From: Chryseobacterium carnipullorum
GTDB taxonomy: Bacteria; Bacteroidota; Bacteroidia; Flavobacteriales; Weeksellaceae
Direction: 5' to 3'
Assembly (NCBI RefSeq): GCF_900142785.1
Contig: NZ_FRCD01000018.1
Location: 1-64,000 of the forward strand
DNA: 64,000 nt
Shown here: positions 52,994 through 62,187 of the stretch, in pieces
Position numbering within the stretch: position 1 is the stretch's first letter
Layout of the letters: each line of letters starts with the position of its first letter
The notes under the pieces: model-generated
Told to the model about the DNA's origin: nothing
Seen by the model: only the letters and a program-made list of their open reading frames with translations
Database searches by the model: none
Translations under genes and position numbers: made by a program

Positions 52994-55489
52994 ATGGAAA
53001 AACTGAAAAATTACATCTACGGAGAATGGGTAGAAGGTACCGGAAACGGAGTTCCTTTATACAATGCCGTTACAGGAGAACAGGTCGCTGTTTCAGATAC
53101 AGAAGGGCTTAATTTTGAGCAGGCTCTTGACTACGGAAGAACAGTAGGCTACAAAAACCTTTCTTCCATGACGTTCTATGACAGAGGAGAGATGCTGAAA
53201 AAAGTGGCTCTTTATCTTTTGGAAAGAAAGAAAAAATATTACGAATTATCATATAAAACCGGAGCTACTCACGCAGATTCATGGGTAGATATAGAAGGAG
53301 GTTTCGGTACTTTCTTTACCTATTCCGGATTAGCGAAAAGAATGCTTCCAAACACTCCGTTCTGGGTAGATGGCGAAACTCAGAAGATTTCTGCCAACGG
53401 AACTTTTCTGGGAACTCACATTCTGACACCAAGTGAATGCGTTTCTATACAGATCAATGCCTATAACTTTCCGGTTTGGGGAATGCTTGAAAAACTATCA
53501 ACATCATTGCTGGCGGGGGTTCCTTCCATTGTAAAACCATCTCCTTACGGTTCTTATCTTACAAACGCTGTTTTTCAGGATATGATCGAAAGCGGAGTGC
53601 TTCCGGAAGGGGCTCTTCAATTGGTTTGCGGTGAGCCGGGAAATATTCTGGATTATGTTCAGGATGGAGATTCTGTGTTATTTACCGGTTCTGCCAATAC
53701 AGGAAGAAAACTGAAATCAATGCCTTCTATCGCTGGAAATGCAGTACGTTTCAATATGGAAGCAGATTCACTGAACTGTTCAATTTTGGGTCTTGATGCA
53801 AAACCCGGAACTCCGGAATTTGATCTCTTCATCAAAGAAGTTCGTACTGAAATGACCACTAAAGCAGGTCAGAAATGTACAGCAATCAGAAGAATCATTG
53901 TTCCTGAGCACCTCATTGGAGAGGTTCAGAATGCTTTATCTAAAGCTTTAGATCAAACCAAAATTGGAAATCCATTGAGCAGGGAAACCAGAATGGGATC
54001 ACTGGTAGGAAAGCAGCAGTATGATGAGGTCGTAAGAAAAGTAAATATTTTAAAAACAGAAACAGAATTAGTTTACGACGGAAAACATGAACTTATAGAT
54101 GCAGATTACGATAACGGAGCTTTCATGAGCCCGAAATTATTCTTAAACGACAAACCGTTCGAGAAAAACATCTCTCATGATGTAGAAGCATTCGGACCGG
54201 TTTCCACTTTAATGCCTTACAAGGATGCAGAAGAAGCGGCAGCTCTGGCAAAAAGAGGAAAAGGAAGTTTGGTAGGATCTATTATTTCCCATGACGAAAA
54301 ATTTATCGCAGAAACTTCATGGAAAATGGCTTCTCAGCACGGTAGAATTTTTGTACTGAACAGAGATAACGCCAAAGAAAGTACAGGTCACGGTTCGCCA
54401 CTTCCTACATTGATGCACGGTGGTCCCGGTAGAGCTGGTGGAGGTGAAGAAATGGGTGGATTGAACGGTCTTCATTTTTTCCTTCAGAAGACAGCGATTC
54501 AAGGTTCTCCGGATGTTTTGACAGCCATTACAAAAGTTTATCAGCAGGGGGCAGAGAAGAAATTTTCGGATAAACATCCGTTCCAGAAATATTTTGAAGA
54601 GGTTGAGGTGGGAGATTCATTAGAAACAGCTGGAAGAACAGTTACTGATGCAGATATCGTTAACTTCTCCAATGTTTCATGGGATCATTTCTATGCGCAT
54701 ACCGATGCTACAAGCTTAACGGGAACTATTTTCGATAAAACGGTAGCTCACGGATATTTCATTCTTTCTGCAGCTGCAGGATTGTTCGTTTCAGGGAAAA
54801 AAGGACCTGTTATCGCCAACTACGGATTAGAAAACTGTTCATTCTTTAAACCTGTCTATGCAGGAGATACCATCACCGTTTATTTAACGGCAAAGGAAAA
54901 AATAAACAGAGGCGTAAAAGGAAGAAATATTCCTTCAGGCGTTGTAAAATGGTTGGTGGAAGTAGTTAACCAGAGAGAGGAAGTTGTTTGCGTAGCAACC
55001 ATCTTAACATTGGTGGCAAAGCATTCTCCTTTCATTGATCTGAATGTGAAAAATGTTCAGAAAATATTGGGTGGTTTAACAGAAACGACATCATTAAACT
55101 GGGGTAAAATGTCGCCTCAACAAATGATTGAACATCTGGAACACGGAGTTTTGGTAAGTTTAGGCGAACCGGAAGCGGATAAATGTTTCACGCCTGAAGA
55201 GCAATTGGAAAAATGGCAGGACTCCCTTTACAATCACAGAAAAATGCCAAAAGATTTTCCGGCACCTTTCCTTGCGGAAGATGAAACTCTGCTGGAATTA
55301 AAACATAAAAATCTTGAAGCTGCAAAACAGTCTTTCCTGGATAATTTAAAAAGATTTTCAGTCTATTACAAAGAAAATCCACAGGCAGAGCATATGAATT
55401 ATGTCTTCGGAAAACTGAATAAAGAAATGTGGGAGCTGATGCATAAAAAGCATTTTACCCACCACTTTGAACAGTTTGGATTGATTTAA
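52994..55489 (+). CDS. paaZ: PaaZ: oxepin-CoA hydrolase / semialdehyde dehydrogenase with extra DUF1569 domain
   Basis: A bifunctional ring-opening enzyme of 831 residues, about 150 longer than E. coli PaaZ (681). The N-terminal aldehyde dehydrogenase domain (1 to about 530) has the nucleophile C295 in AGQKCTAIRR and the Glu in RFNMEADSLN. A MaoC-type hydratase domain follows (about 540-680; VSWDHFYAHTD). The remaining part, about 680-831, resembles DUF1569 (DinB-like): LNWGKMSPQQMIEHLEHG at its start and FTHHFEQFGL at its end. The fusion is in frame with no sign of error. It converts oxepin-CoA to 3-oxo-dehydrosuberyl-CoA. Confidence 0.93.
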   Translation: MEKLKNYIYGEWVEGTGNGVPLYNAVTGEQVAVSDTEGLNFEQALDYGRTVGYKNLSSMTFYDRGEMLKKVALYLLERKKKYYELSYKTGATHADSWVDIEGGFGTFFTYSGLAKRMLPNTPFWVDGETQKISANGTFLGTHILTPSECVSIQINAYNFPVWGMLEKLSTSLLAGVPSIVKPSPYGSYLTNAVFQDMIESGVLPEGALQLVCGEPGNILDYVQDGDSVLFTGSANTGRKLKSMPSIAGNAVRFNMEADSLNCSILGLDAKPGTPEFDLFIKEVRTEMTTKAGQKCTAIRRIIVPEHLIGEVQNALSKALDQTKIGNPLSRETRMGSLVGKQQYDEVVRKVNILKTETELVYDGKHELIDADYDNGAFMSPKLFLNDKPFEKNISHDVEAFGPVSTLMPYKDAEEAAALAKRGKGSLVGSIISHDEKFIAETSWKMASQHGRIFVLNRDNAKESTGHGSPLPTLMHGGPGRAGGGEEMGGLNGLHFFLQKTAIQGSPDVLTAITKVYQQGAEKKFSDKHPFQKYFEEVEVGDSLETAGRTVTDADIVNFSNVSWDHFYAHTDATSLTGTIFDKTVAHGYFILSAAAGLFVSGKKGPVIANYGLENCSFFKPVYAGDTITVYLTAKEKINRGVKGRNIPSGVVKWLVEVVNQREEVVCVATILTLVAKHSPFIDLNVKNVQKILGGLTETTSLNWGKMSPQQMIEHLEHGVLVSLGEPEADKCFTPEEQLEKWQDSLYNHRKMPKDFPAPFLAEDETLLELKHKNLEAAKQSFLDNLKRFSVYYKENPQAEHMNYVFGKLNKEMWELMHKKHFTHHFEQFGLI

Positions 55490-55512
55490 TGCAAAATAAA
55501 ATATAAATTGAT

Positions 55513-55547
55513 AATCCCTTTTGGTTTTTACCGAAAGGGATTTTTTT
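55513..55547 (+). terminator. Terminator of paa operon
   Basis: Stem AATCCCTTT / AAAGGGATT followed by a T-run, 24 bases past the paaZ stop codon. Marks the end of the long operon. Confidence 0.8.
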
Positions 55548-55551
55548 AATT

Positions 55552-55584
55552 ATCCTTGTCAAGGTTCAAAACCTTGACAAGGAT
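55552..55584. repeat. Dispersed 33-bp palindrome, copy 2
   Basis: ATCCTTGTCAAGGTTC followed by AAAACCTTGACAAGGAT. Differs from copy 1 at 40895 by a paired change that keeps the stem intact (GGC/GCC to GTC/GAC). The two copies flank the paa operon. Confidence 0.75.
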
Positions 55585-55674
55585 CTGCTGCATGAAAAAT
55601 CTTGGTTTAGTAAGGGTTTTTATTAAAAATGATAATTACTTTTACAACACAATCACATTTATTTAAAACAAAAT

Positions 55675-56211
55675 ATGGAACTACAATTTTTCAAAGACTT
55701 TGACTTTACGGATTTCTGGAATGAAAGCACTTATTCCGTAAGAGATTATATAGAACCTTTTCCGGAGGATGATCTTATTGCTTCAATAGAAGAAGAACTA
55801 GGGTATAAGCTTCCCGCGTCTTATATTGAACTGATGAGGTTGCAAAATGGCGGATTGGTTGACAAATCCTGCTTTCCTACTTCAGAAGAGACCTCATGGG
55901 CAGATGATCACATAGCCATTACGGGGATTATGGGAATCGGAAGAGAGAAAACCTATTCCATTTGTGGAGAACTCGGAAGTCAGTTTATGATTGAGGAATG
56001 GGGATATCCGCCAATCGGTATTTATATCTGCGATTGTCCTTCAGCGGGTCACGATATGGTTTTACTGGATTATTCCAATTGTGGTAAAGATGGAGAACCG
56101 GAAGTGGTGCATATCGATCAGGAAGATGATTATAAGAAAACATTTCTTGCCAAAGACTTTGAAACGTTCATCAAAGGGTTGAAAGAGGAAGATGAATTTG
56201 ACAATGAATAA
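55675..56211 (+). CDS. SMI1/KNR4 family protein
   Basis: A 178-residue SUKH-superfamily protein. Typical marks are the early EEELGYKLPASYIELMRLQNGG (given in part: LGYKLPASYIELMR, about 42-55), then GIMGIGREKTYSI, and the late YSNCGKDGEPEVVHIDQE. In bacteria these are often immunity proteins of contact-dependent or polymorphic toxins, but solitary members also occur. No toxin gene is visible nearby. It is followed after 48 bases by the DUF4241 gene. Confidence 0.85.
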   Translation: MELQFFKDFDFTDFWNESTYSVRDYIEPFPEDDLIASIEEELGYKLPASYIELMRLQNGGLVDKSCFPTSEETSWADDHIAITGIMGIGREKTYSICGELGSQFMIEEWGYPPIGIYICDCPSAGHDMVLLDYSNCGKDGEPEVVHIDQEDDYKKTFLAKDFETFIKGLKEEDEFDNE

Positions 56212-56259
56212 ATAAACAGGTATTTTTAAACTTTAAAATCAAATCATAAAAATAAAACA

Positions 56260-56994
56260 ATGAATGAAAGCTGGATGCAAAAATGGGATGAGGTAAAAGA
56301 CATTCTTACCTGTCCCGTAGATTTGGAGACCTATTTTACTTCAGATGAAATTCTGGAGCAGAAAATGGAGGTAATGGAGATCGGAAATGTATCCCTGCCT
56401 TCCGGAAAACTCATTGTAAGAGACCCTTTGGTATTTTTGAATGCCGGAGAAAAACCGTATTTCCTGCAAGCTCCTAAAGGGGATTTTCCTGTAAAAATTG
56501 CGGTGGTGAAATCGGAAGAATGGGGGAACCGCTATGCTGCAGTAAAAGTAGAATTCACTCACGAAAAACCTGTCCTGTATAGAGAAGCACTGATTGGAAT
56601 AGAAAATCTTGAAGATTTAAATGAAGGCGACTATTTCGGATTCATGGTAGATGCCGGACTGGGTTCTATTACCGATGCAGAAGTGCTGTCTTATTTTGAT
56701 ACATTCCGTACCAATCTGAAGGTAGATAATATGTACGATGATTATTTTGCAGAGCATTTTGCACAAAGTTTTAAAGAATACCCACAAAACCAGAGAGAGC
56801 TGGGAGACTGGATCAACTGGAAAGTTCCCGGTACAGACTATCATATTCCAATGTTTGCAAGCGGTTTCGGAGATGGAGGCTATCCTGTCTATTTCGCATA
56901 CGATTCAAAAGGTGAAATCTGTGGATTGTATATCCAGTTTATTGATATTGAACTGGCATTATCAGATGAGGACGAAGATGGGGAAGATGAATAA
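56260..56994 (+). CDS. DUF4241 family protein
   Basis: A 244-residue protein matching DUF4241 by its middle and end: LPSGKLIVRDPLVF (about 46-59), GYFVDAG-type sequence (here GDYFGFMVDAGLGSI), and the C-terminal FASGFGDGGYPVYFAYDSKG. The family is found near SMI1/KNR4 and other immunity-type genes, as here, and its function is unknown. The acidic tail (SDEDEDGEDE) overlaps the start of the glycosylase gene by 8 bases. Confidence 0.82.
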   Translation: MNESWMQKWDEVKDILTCPVDLETYFTSDEILEQKMEVMEIGNVSLPSGKLIVRDPLVFLNAGEKPYFLQAPKGDFPVKIAVVKSEEWGNRYAAVKVEFTHEKPVLYREALIGIENLEDLNEGDYFGFMVDAGLGSITDAEVLSYFDTFRTNLKVDNMYDDYFAEHFAQSFKEYPQNQRELGDWINWKVPGTDYHIPMFASGFGDGGYPVYFAYDSKGEICGLYIQFIDIELALSDEDEDGEDE

Positions 56995-57673
56995 AACATT
57001 TGCCGACAAAGTCATAGCCTTCAATAAAAATTTACAGTTTTCAGGAGATCTTCCTGACGGCTTTCAGGCCTTGAATCCATATCTTGATAATCCGGAAACC
57101 ATGATAGTCATGCAGGAATTTTATCACAAATATTATAATGATCTGAACCGGAGGAAATTCATCATCGGAATCAATCCCAGCCGGCATGGAGCAGGAGTGA
57201 CAGGCGTTCCCTTTACCGATACCAAAAGGCTTGATGCTGTTTGTGGCATTACAATGCAGTCGGCGCGAACCCATGAAGTTTCATCAGTTTTCATGTATGA
57301 TATGATGTCTGAGTACGGAGGAGCAGAAGAATTTTATCAGGATATTTATATCAATTCGCCCTTTCCGCTGGCTATCGTAAGAAAAACAAAAACAGGCTGG
57401 CTCAACGCAAATTATTATGATGATAAAAAACTCTTTGAAGCAGTAAAAGACTTCATGATCGAGTCGCTGAAGAAGCATATCAGTCTGGGAGTAGATACTT
57501 CCGAGGTCTTTGTTCTCGGGAAAAAGAATTCAGAATTTATTTCAGCGCTTAATAAAGAAGCTCAGCTATTTGAAAAGATGACCGTTCTTGAGCATCCAAG
57601 ATATATCCAGCAGTATAAAACAAAAGAAAAACAACTCTACATCGACAAATATATTTTAGCATTAAAAAAATAG
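56987..57673 (+). CDS. SMUG2-type uracil-DNA glycosylase family protein
   Basis: A 228-residue protein; the ATG at 56987 overlaps the upstream stop and opens the conserved region MNKTFADKVIAFN. ATGs at 56978 and 56966 are possible but lie in the DUF4241 acidic tail. The UDG-fold motif GINPSRHGAGVTGVPF (61-76) carries the residues corresponding to the catalytic loop of SMUG enzymes, and EHPRYIQQYK near the C-terminus corresponds to the DNA-intercalating motif. It should remove damaged or modified bases. It lies in a run with a large helicase, after 36 bases. Confidence 0.85.
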   Translation: MNKTFADKVIAFNKNLQFSGDLPDGFQALNPYLDNPETMIVMQEFYHKYYNDLNRRKFIIGINPSRHGAGVTGVPFTDTKRLDAVCGITMQSARTHEVSSVFMYDMMSEYGGAEEFYQDIYINSPFPLAIVRKTKTGWLNANYYDDKKLFEAVKDFMIESLKKHISLGVDTSEVFVLGKKNSEFISALNKEAQLFEKMTVLEHPRYIQQYKTKEKQLYIDKYILALKK

Positions 57674-57709
57674 ATGTTAATTGCATGATGTTGAACTGAA
57701 CGATTAACC

Positions 57710-60391
57710 ATGATTATTTTTCCTATCCATACAAAATTTAAATACAGCTGGCGTGCTTATCAGAAGAGGTTTCTCGATAATCTGGGGGAGTATCTTACCA
57801 ACAACCATCTGCACGTCACAGCACCACCAGGCTCCGGAAAAACGGTACTGGGACTGGAAGTTATGGTCAGGCTGAATAAACCGACGCTTATCGTTGCTCC
57901 TACCTTAGCCGTGAAAAATCAGTGGGTTCAAAGATTTTGTGAACTTTTTCTTGATACAGAAACGGTCCCCGAATGGATTTCTACTGATATCAAAAATCCC
58001 GGACTTATTACCGTAACCACCTACCAGGGAATTCATGCAGCTTCAGGCTACCCGGAAGATGAAACAGAAGCTGATAAAAAATCGACGAAGGTTTCCTTAT
58101 CTGAAATAATAAAGAAAATGCAGAAGCAGAAAGTGAAAACCTTTATTTTTGATGAAGCCCATCATCTGAAAAATGCATGGTGGAGAAGTTTAATGGAGCT
58201 AAAAGCTGCGATAGATCCCACCGTCGTTTCCCTCACTGCAACACCGCCTTTCGATGTTTCCGGTTATGAATGGCAAAAATACCTTCAGCTTAACGGTCCT
58301 ATAGATGCAGAAATTTCCGTTCCCGAATTAATGATTGAAGGAGATCTCTGCCCACATCAGGATTTGGTATATTTTACATTACCTTCCTATGAAGAACAGC
58401 AAAAAATAGAATATTATCATACCCAGGCGGAAAGCTTTTTTAAAGAAATTGAAAATGATGATGTTCTTCTCAATGCATTGGAAAAACATCCCGTGTATCA
58501 GAACCCAATGGGAAATCTGGACTGGATCTATGAAAACATATCCTCCTATACTTCCGGGCTTATCTATCTTAATTTCAGGAAAAAAGAGATTTCAAAAATT
58601 CACTTTGAGATCATTGGTGATCAGCATCAGTATATTCCGGAATTTGATTTTTTCTGGTTTGAAGAACTTCTTGATTTTTATCTGGTAGTTGATGAAGTGA
58701 ATTTTAAAGATGAAGAAGAGCATCGTACAGCCCTCAGCAACAGATTAAAAAGACAAGGTTTTCTTGAAAAAAAGGCCATCAGTTTTTTCAACAATAAAAA
58801 TGTATGCCAGCTCCTCAATTCCAGTATCGGAAAACTTCAGGGCATCAGAGATATCGTTGAATTTGAATTTTCTGTTCTTAAACAAGATCTGAAAATGGTT
58901 ATTCTTACCGACTTTATCAAAAAAGAATTTCTATCCACCGACTCGAAAAATGATCTCCCGCTAGATAAAATTGGAGCCATTCCTATTTTTGAAAAATTGA
59001 GACGGGAAAATCTACAGAATAAAAAAATAGGTGTTTTAACAGGAAGCATTGTTATTATTCCGGCGTCTGCAAAGGAGATACTCCATGAGCTGTGTAGTAG
59101 AAAAAGGATATACGGAATATCATTTTCCGTCATTCCCTACGATAAAAATTATATCCAGATTAATCTTACAGAACAAATAAAACACGATATTGTCCATGTG
59201 ATCACTGAAATCTTCCAGCAGGGCTATATTCAGGTTCTGATCGGAACGAAATCTTTACTCGGAGAAGGCTGGGATGCGCCCAAAATGAATACCTTGATTC
59301 TTGCCAGCTTTGTAAGTTCCTTTGTTCTGTCCAACCAGATGAGAGGAAGAGTGATAAGAACAGATAAAGAAAATCCTCAAAAAACCGGAAATATATGGCA
59401 TCTTGTCTGTTTCGATCCAAAAAGCGAGAATGGTAGCCAGGATATGGATATTGTCAGAAAAAGATTCAAAACCTTTGTTGGGATTTCAACCCAACAGGAA
59501 ACTTCCATCGAAAATAATTTTGAAAGGCTCCATATAAAAACCATCGAAAAAGAAGATGAGCTCCCATCTGTTAATCAAAATAGTTTTTCTTTGGCTGAAA
59601 AGAGAGAGGCTTTATCGCAGCGCTGGAAATCAGCATTGGATCAAGGTAATATTCTCGTGGAAGAAATTAAAGTTCCTTCCGAAGATATGCGAACAGTAAA
59701 GGATATGAAGATGACCTATCTGGGGAAAATGACGGCAGATCTATCTAAAGTGATGATTTCATCCGTTTTACTCTTTTGGCAGGACCTTCTTTTCGGGTTA
59801 CTGAAGAATATTGAGGGAATAGATTCTGTCAAAAACCTTTCCTGGGCTGTATTTCTATTGGGAGGATTGGGATTGGTGATCTACGGAGGGAAATTTTACC
59901 GGGCATTAAGACAATATCTTAAATATAGAAATATTGCTGGTCATATGGGGCTTATAGGTGAAACCGTTCTGAAATGTCTTATCTATGAGAGGATTATTAC
60001 TACCGCTCCTGAAAAAATGAAGGTGGTAAGTTCTGCCGACAAAAGTAATATGTTTTGCTATCTGGATGGTGGCAGTCATTACGAAAAATCACAGTTTATC
60101 AACGTTTTACAGGAAGTAATTTCGAAGATTGATAATCCCAGGTACCTGCTGAAACAGCAGACTCAACTTTTCTATAGGAAGCAATACATCTATTATCCCG
60201 TGCCCGACGTTTTCGCCAGAAATAAAAAAAGTGCCGATCTGTTTGCTAAAACCTGGAGTGAAAAGATTGAGAAATCTGAACTGATCTTCACCAGAACCAT
60301 TGAAGGGCGACGCACCTTATTACAGTTGAGATTTCAGTCCCTGTTAAAAAGAAATGCGAGAATTGAACATCTTCATAAATGGACCCGATAA
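57710..60391 (+). CDS. DEAD/DEAH helicase-family protein with membrane-like insertion
   Basis: An 893-residue SF2 ATPase. Helicase core: Walker A APPGSGKT (38-45), motif Ia VAPT, motif II DEAH (148-151), motif III LTATPP, then after a 280-residue insertion motif V GEGWDAP (518-524) and VI QMRGRVIR (543-550). The middle insertion (about 200-480) and the C-terminus are unfamiliar. A strongly hydrophobic region at about 682-697 and 711-727 (LSWAVFLLGGLGLVIYGG) is most simply a membrane hairpin, rare for helicases. No restriction or nuclease domain recognised. It follows the SMUG2 gene and ends at a terminator. Confidence 0.8.
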   Translation: MIIFPIHTKFKYSWRAYQKRFLDNLGEYLTNNHLHVTAPPGSGKTVLGLEVMVRLNKPTLIVAPTLAVKNQWVQRFCELFLDTETVPEWISTDIKNPGLITVTTYQGIHAASGYPEDETEADKKSTKVSLSEIIKKMQKQKVKTFIFDEAHHLKNAWWRSLMELKAAIDPTVVSLTATPPFDVSGYEWQKYLQLNGPIDAEISVPELMIEGDLCPHQDLVYFTLPSYEEQQKIEYYHTQAESFFKEIENDDVLLNALEKHPVYQNPMGNLDWIYENISSYTSGLIYLNFRKKEISKIHFEIIGDQHQYIPEFDFFWFEELLDFYLVVDEVNFKDEEEHRTALSNRLKRQGFLEKKAISFFNNKNVCQLLNSSIGKLQGIRDIVEFEFSVLKQDLKMVILTDFIKKEFLSTDSKNDLPLDKIGAIPIFEKLRRENLQNKKIGVLTGSIVIIPASAKEILHELCSRKRIYGISFSVIPYDKNYIQINLTEQIKHDIVHVITEIFQQGYIQVLIGTKSLLGEGWDAPKMNTLILASFVSSFVLSNQMRGRVIRTDKENPQKTGNIWHLVCFDPKSENGSQDMDIVRKRFKTFVGISTQQETSIENNFERLHIKTIEKEDELPSVNQNSFSLAEKREALSQRWKSALDQGNILVEEIKVPSEDMRTVKDMKMTYLGKMTADLSKVMISSVLLFWQDLLFGLLKNIEGIDSVKNLSWAVFLLGGLGLVIYGGKFYRALRQYLKYRNIAGHMGLIGETVLKCLIYERIITTAPEKMKVVSSADKSNMFCYLDGGSHYEKSQFINVLQEVISKIDNPRYLLKQQTQLFYRKQYIYYPVPDVFARNKKSADLFAKTWSEKIEKSELIFTRTIEGRRTLLQLRFQSLLKRNARIEHLHKWTR

Positions 60392-60394
60392 AAA

Positions 60395-60421
60395 AAATTC
60401 CCTGAATAGTCAGGGAATTTT
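60395..60421. terminator. Terminator of helicase gene
   Basis: Perfect stem AAAATTCCCTGA / TCAGGGAATTTT right at the stop codon, between convergent genes; may serve both strands. Confidence 0.8.
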
Positions 60422-60473
60422 CTCATTTATGCATTAGAATCTTTTCGGGGCACAAATCACTTATGAAAAATTT

Positions 60474-61298
60474 TTATTTTTTGATGATCTTGGAAGATCC
60501 GGATGGGGTTTTAAGGATGTAAACGCCATTTGGAAGTTCCGAGATGTCTGCCTGATTGGTTCCTTTCTTGATATCAAGGTTTTTTAGCAATTTCCCATCC
60601 TGGCTGTAAACTTCAGCTTGTGCATTGTCTTCCGTTTTAATGGAAAGAGGTCCGCTGGTAGGATTAGGATAAATGCTCATTCCTTTTTGTGAGGAAGCTG
60701 TTTCATTGGTTGCCAGTACCACGATACCGGAGTCTTTTACCCACGTGAAAGCATCAAGTCCTGCATATCTGTAGTTTCCTCCTAGCGTCAGTCTAAGCTC
60801 ATCGATGATGATATTTGAATAATTCTGACCGTTTAAATTGGTAAGGTCAATCAGAGTATATCCGTTGGTAGGAGCCATAGAAGTAGCAAAACCTGTAGAC
60901 TTCGTCTGTGTAAACTTAGTTACTCCGCTCAGTTTTCCTGTAATAGTTAATGTTCCCGGTACAGTCAGATCCAAATTAAGAGAGGACAGGAACATCCAGA
61001 AACGGTTTACTTTAAACAGGTTGGAAGTTGTTTTGATACTGAAAGATGGCGGAGTAGCAGGATCATTAGAATTATCAATATATCTGTTGTCAGTAGCGGT
61101 TCCGTTCCAGCCTGTTCCAGGGAAATTGGCTTGAATATCGAAAGCTCCTACGTGAGAAATAATGTTGAAAATGACTCCATTGTCCGTAAAGATGGGGCTT
61201 CCGTTTGATTCTGTCTCAAATTGTTCTGTACTGGTTTGTCCAAAAGAAAAGAAAGATATGAACAGACTACAGATGGTTAAAAAAATAGATCTTTTCAT
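60474..61298 (-). CDS. Exported protein with T9SS type A sorting domain
   Basis: A 274-residue protein with a signal peptide (about 1-20) and a C-terminal sorting domain (about 205-274): SIYPNPTSGPLSIKTE, LLKNLDIKKGTN and GVYILKTPSGSSKIIKK. Secretion would go through the type IX system to the cell surface or medium. The remaining central part (about 25-190) is beta-rich with a SGVTKFTQT/LRLTLGGNYRYAG pattern, perhaps a carbohydrate-binding-like sandwich. No enzyme motif. Its stop lies 53 bases from the terminator of the helicase gene. Confidence 0.82.
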   Translation of the reverse strand: MKRSIFLTICSLFISFFSFGQTSTEQFETESNGSPIFTDNGVIFNIISHVGAFDIQANFPGTGWNGTATDNRYIDNSNDPATPPSFSIKTTSNLFKVNRFWMFLSSLNLDLTVPGTLTITGKLSGVTKFTQTKSTGFATSMAPTNGYTLIDLTNLNGQNYSNIIIDELRLTLGGNYRYAGLDAFTWVKDSGIVVLATNETASSQKGMSIYPNPTSGPLSIKTEDNAQAEVYSQDGKLLKNLDIKKGTNQADISELPNGVYILKTPSGSSKIIKK

Positions 61299-61327
61299 GA
61301 TTTAGGTTTTAAATAGGTTGTTGTTTT

Positions 61328-61876
61328 TTAGCTTCGTGGAGGATAGATTCCCTCTACACAAATGATGTAGTTAAGCCCTAAATAAGGCGGCATATTATTC
61401 ATCGGAAGATTTTGTCCGGTGTATGATATGGATCTCGCATTAAGAGTTGTATCAGGATCAACGGCTGCAAAACTTGGTACAGCATTGAAATCCCTTCCTA
61501 CCTGCGTTCCTGTTTTTGCGATTGATGTGGCAGTTGTAGGAGTAGAAACGGTAGCATTGGCATTAGCCACTTTCAGTTGAAATCCAGAACCGATACTTGG
61601 AAGATTCTGTGCCATAATCGTATTTTGTGTTGTTCCGGCAACCACTCCAAGAGGATAATATTCGTTCGCAGTTACATTTCCGGCCCCGATAGCCATACGT
61701 CCTTTTAGATTCGGTAATGCAAAGGTGTCTACACCGTTTCCTCCATAGGTTGTCCCCAGGATTGAGAATAAAGCAGAATTATTTGAAATCCTTAATAAGC
61801 TTCCGTCACAGAACATCCAGCCTCTAGGTGCAAAATTTCCCGCAAATAGTTTTACAATTCCAATGTACTCGTCCAT
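61328..61876 (-). CDS. Phage tail collar domain protein (MdpB-like)
   Basis: A 182-residue protein opening with MDEYIGIVKLFAGNFAPRGW and CDGSLLRISNNSALFSILGT, the mark of tail-collar or microcystin-dependent-type proteins, and ending in NNMPPYLGLNYIICVEG. The family is derived from phage tail fibres, but chromosomal copies without phage genes are common in Bacteroidota. No other phage or contractile-system gene is adjacent. It lies 29 bases upstream of the T9SS-exported protein gene on the same strand. Confidence 0.85.
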   Translation of the reverse strand: MDEYIGIVKLFAGNFAPRGWMFCDGSLLRISNNSALFSILGTTYGGNGVDTFALPNLKGRMAIGAGNVTANEYYPLGVVAGTTQNTIMAQNLPSIGSGFQLKVANANATVSTPTTATSIAKTGTQVGRDFNAVPSFAAVDPDTTLNARSISYTGQNLPMNNMPPYLGLNYIICVEGIYPPRS

Positions 61877-62187
61877 GATAATAGTTTTTTCAGTTGTTAA
61901 GTTTTCTTACTCTATTCAAGGCTTTTCAGATTCCGCCTTTGGTCGTTGTTTTTTTTTGATAAGCCAAAGGAACAACATATAAGAAGTCAGTGCTAGAGTA
62001 GAAAATACCAAATTAAAGACTCCGTATTTATACGTAATGAATACGCCCTTCCTATGATATACAGAGGATTTCAGGCTTTAATGCAACAGATATTTTAGGA
62101 ATATAGCATGAACAATAATTTAGGTGTCATAATTTTCTCTGGACGAGCGGTATTTAGTATTTTTGTAAGAATCCAATTAAAATAAAA
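61877..62187. other. Intergenic gap
   Basis: About 311 bases between divergent genes. A TATTTTTG box at 62158-62165 may be the promoter element for the plus-strand gene at 62188. I see no small gene, repeat or RNA structure otherwise. Confidence 0.4.

Noticed and set aside
61328..61876. Prophage remnant
   Set aside because: A single tail-collar-type gene with normal neighbours and base composition is not enough to call a prophage.
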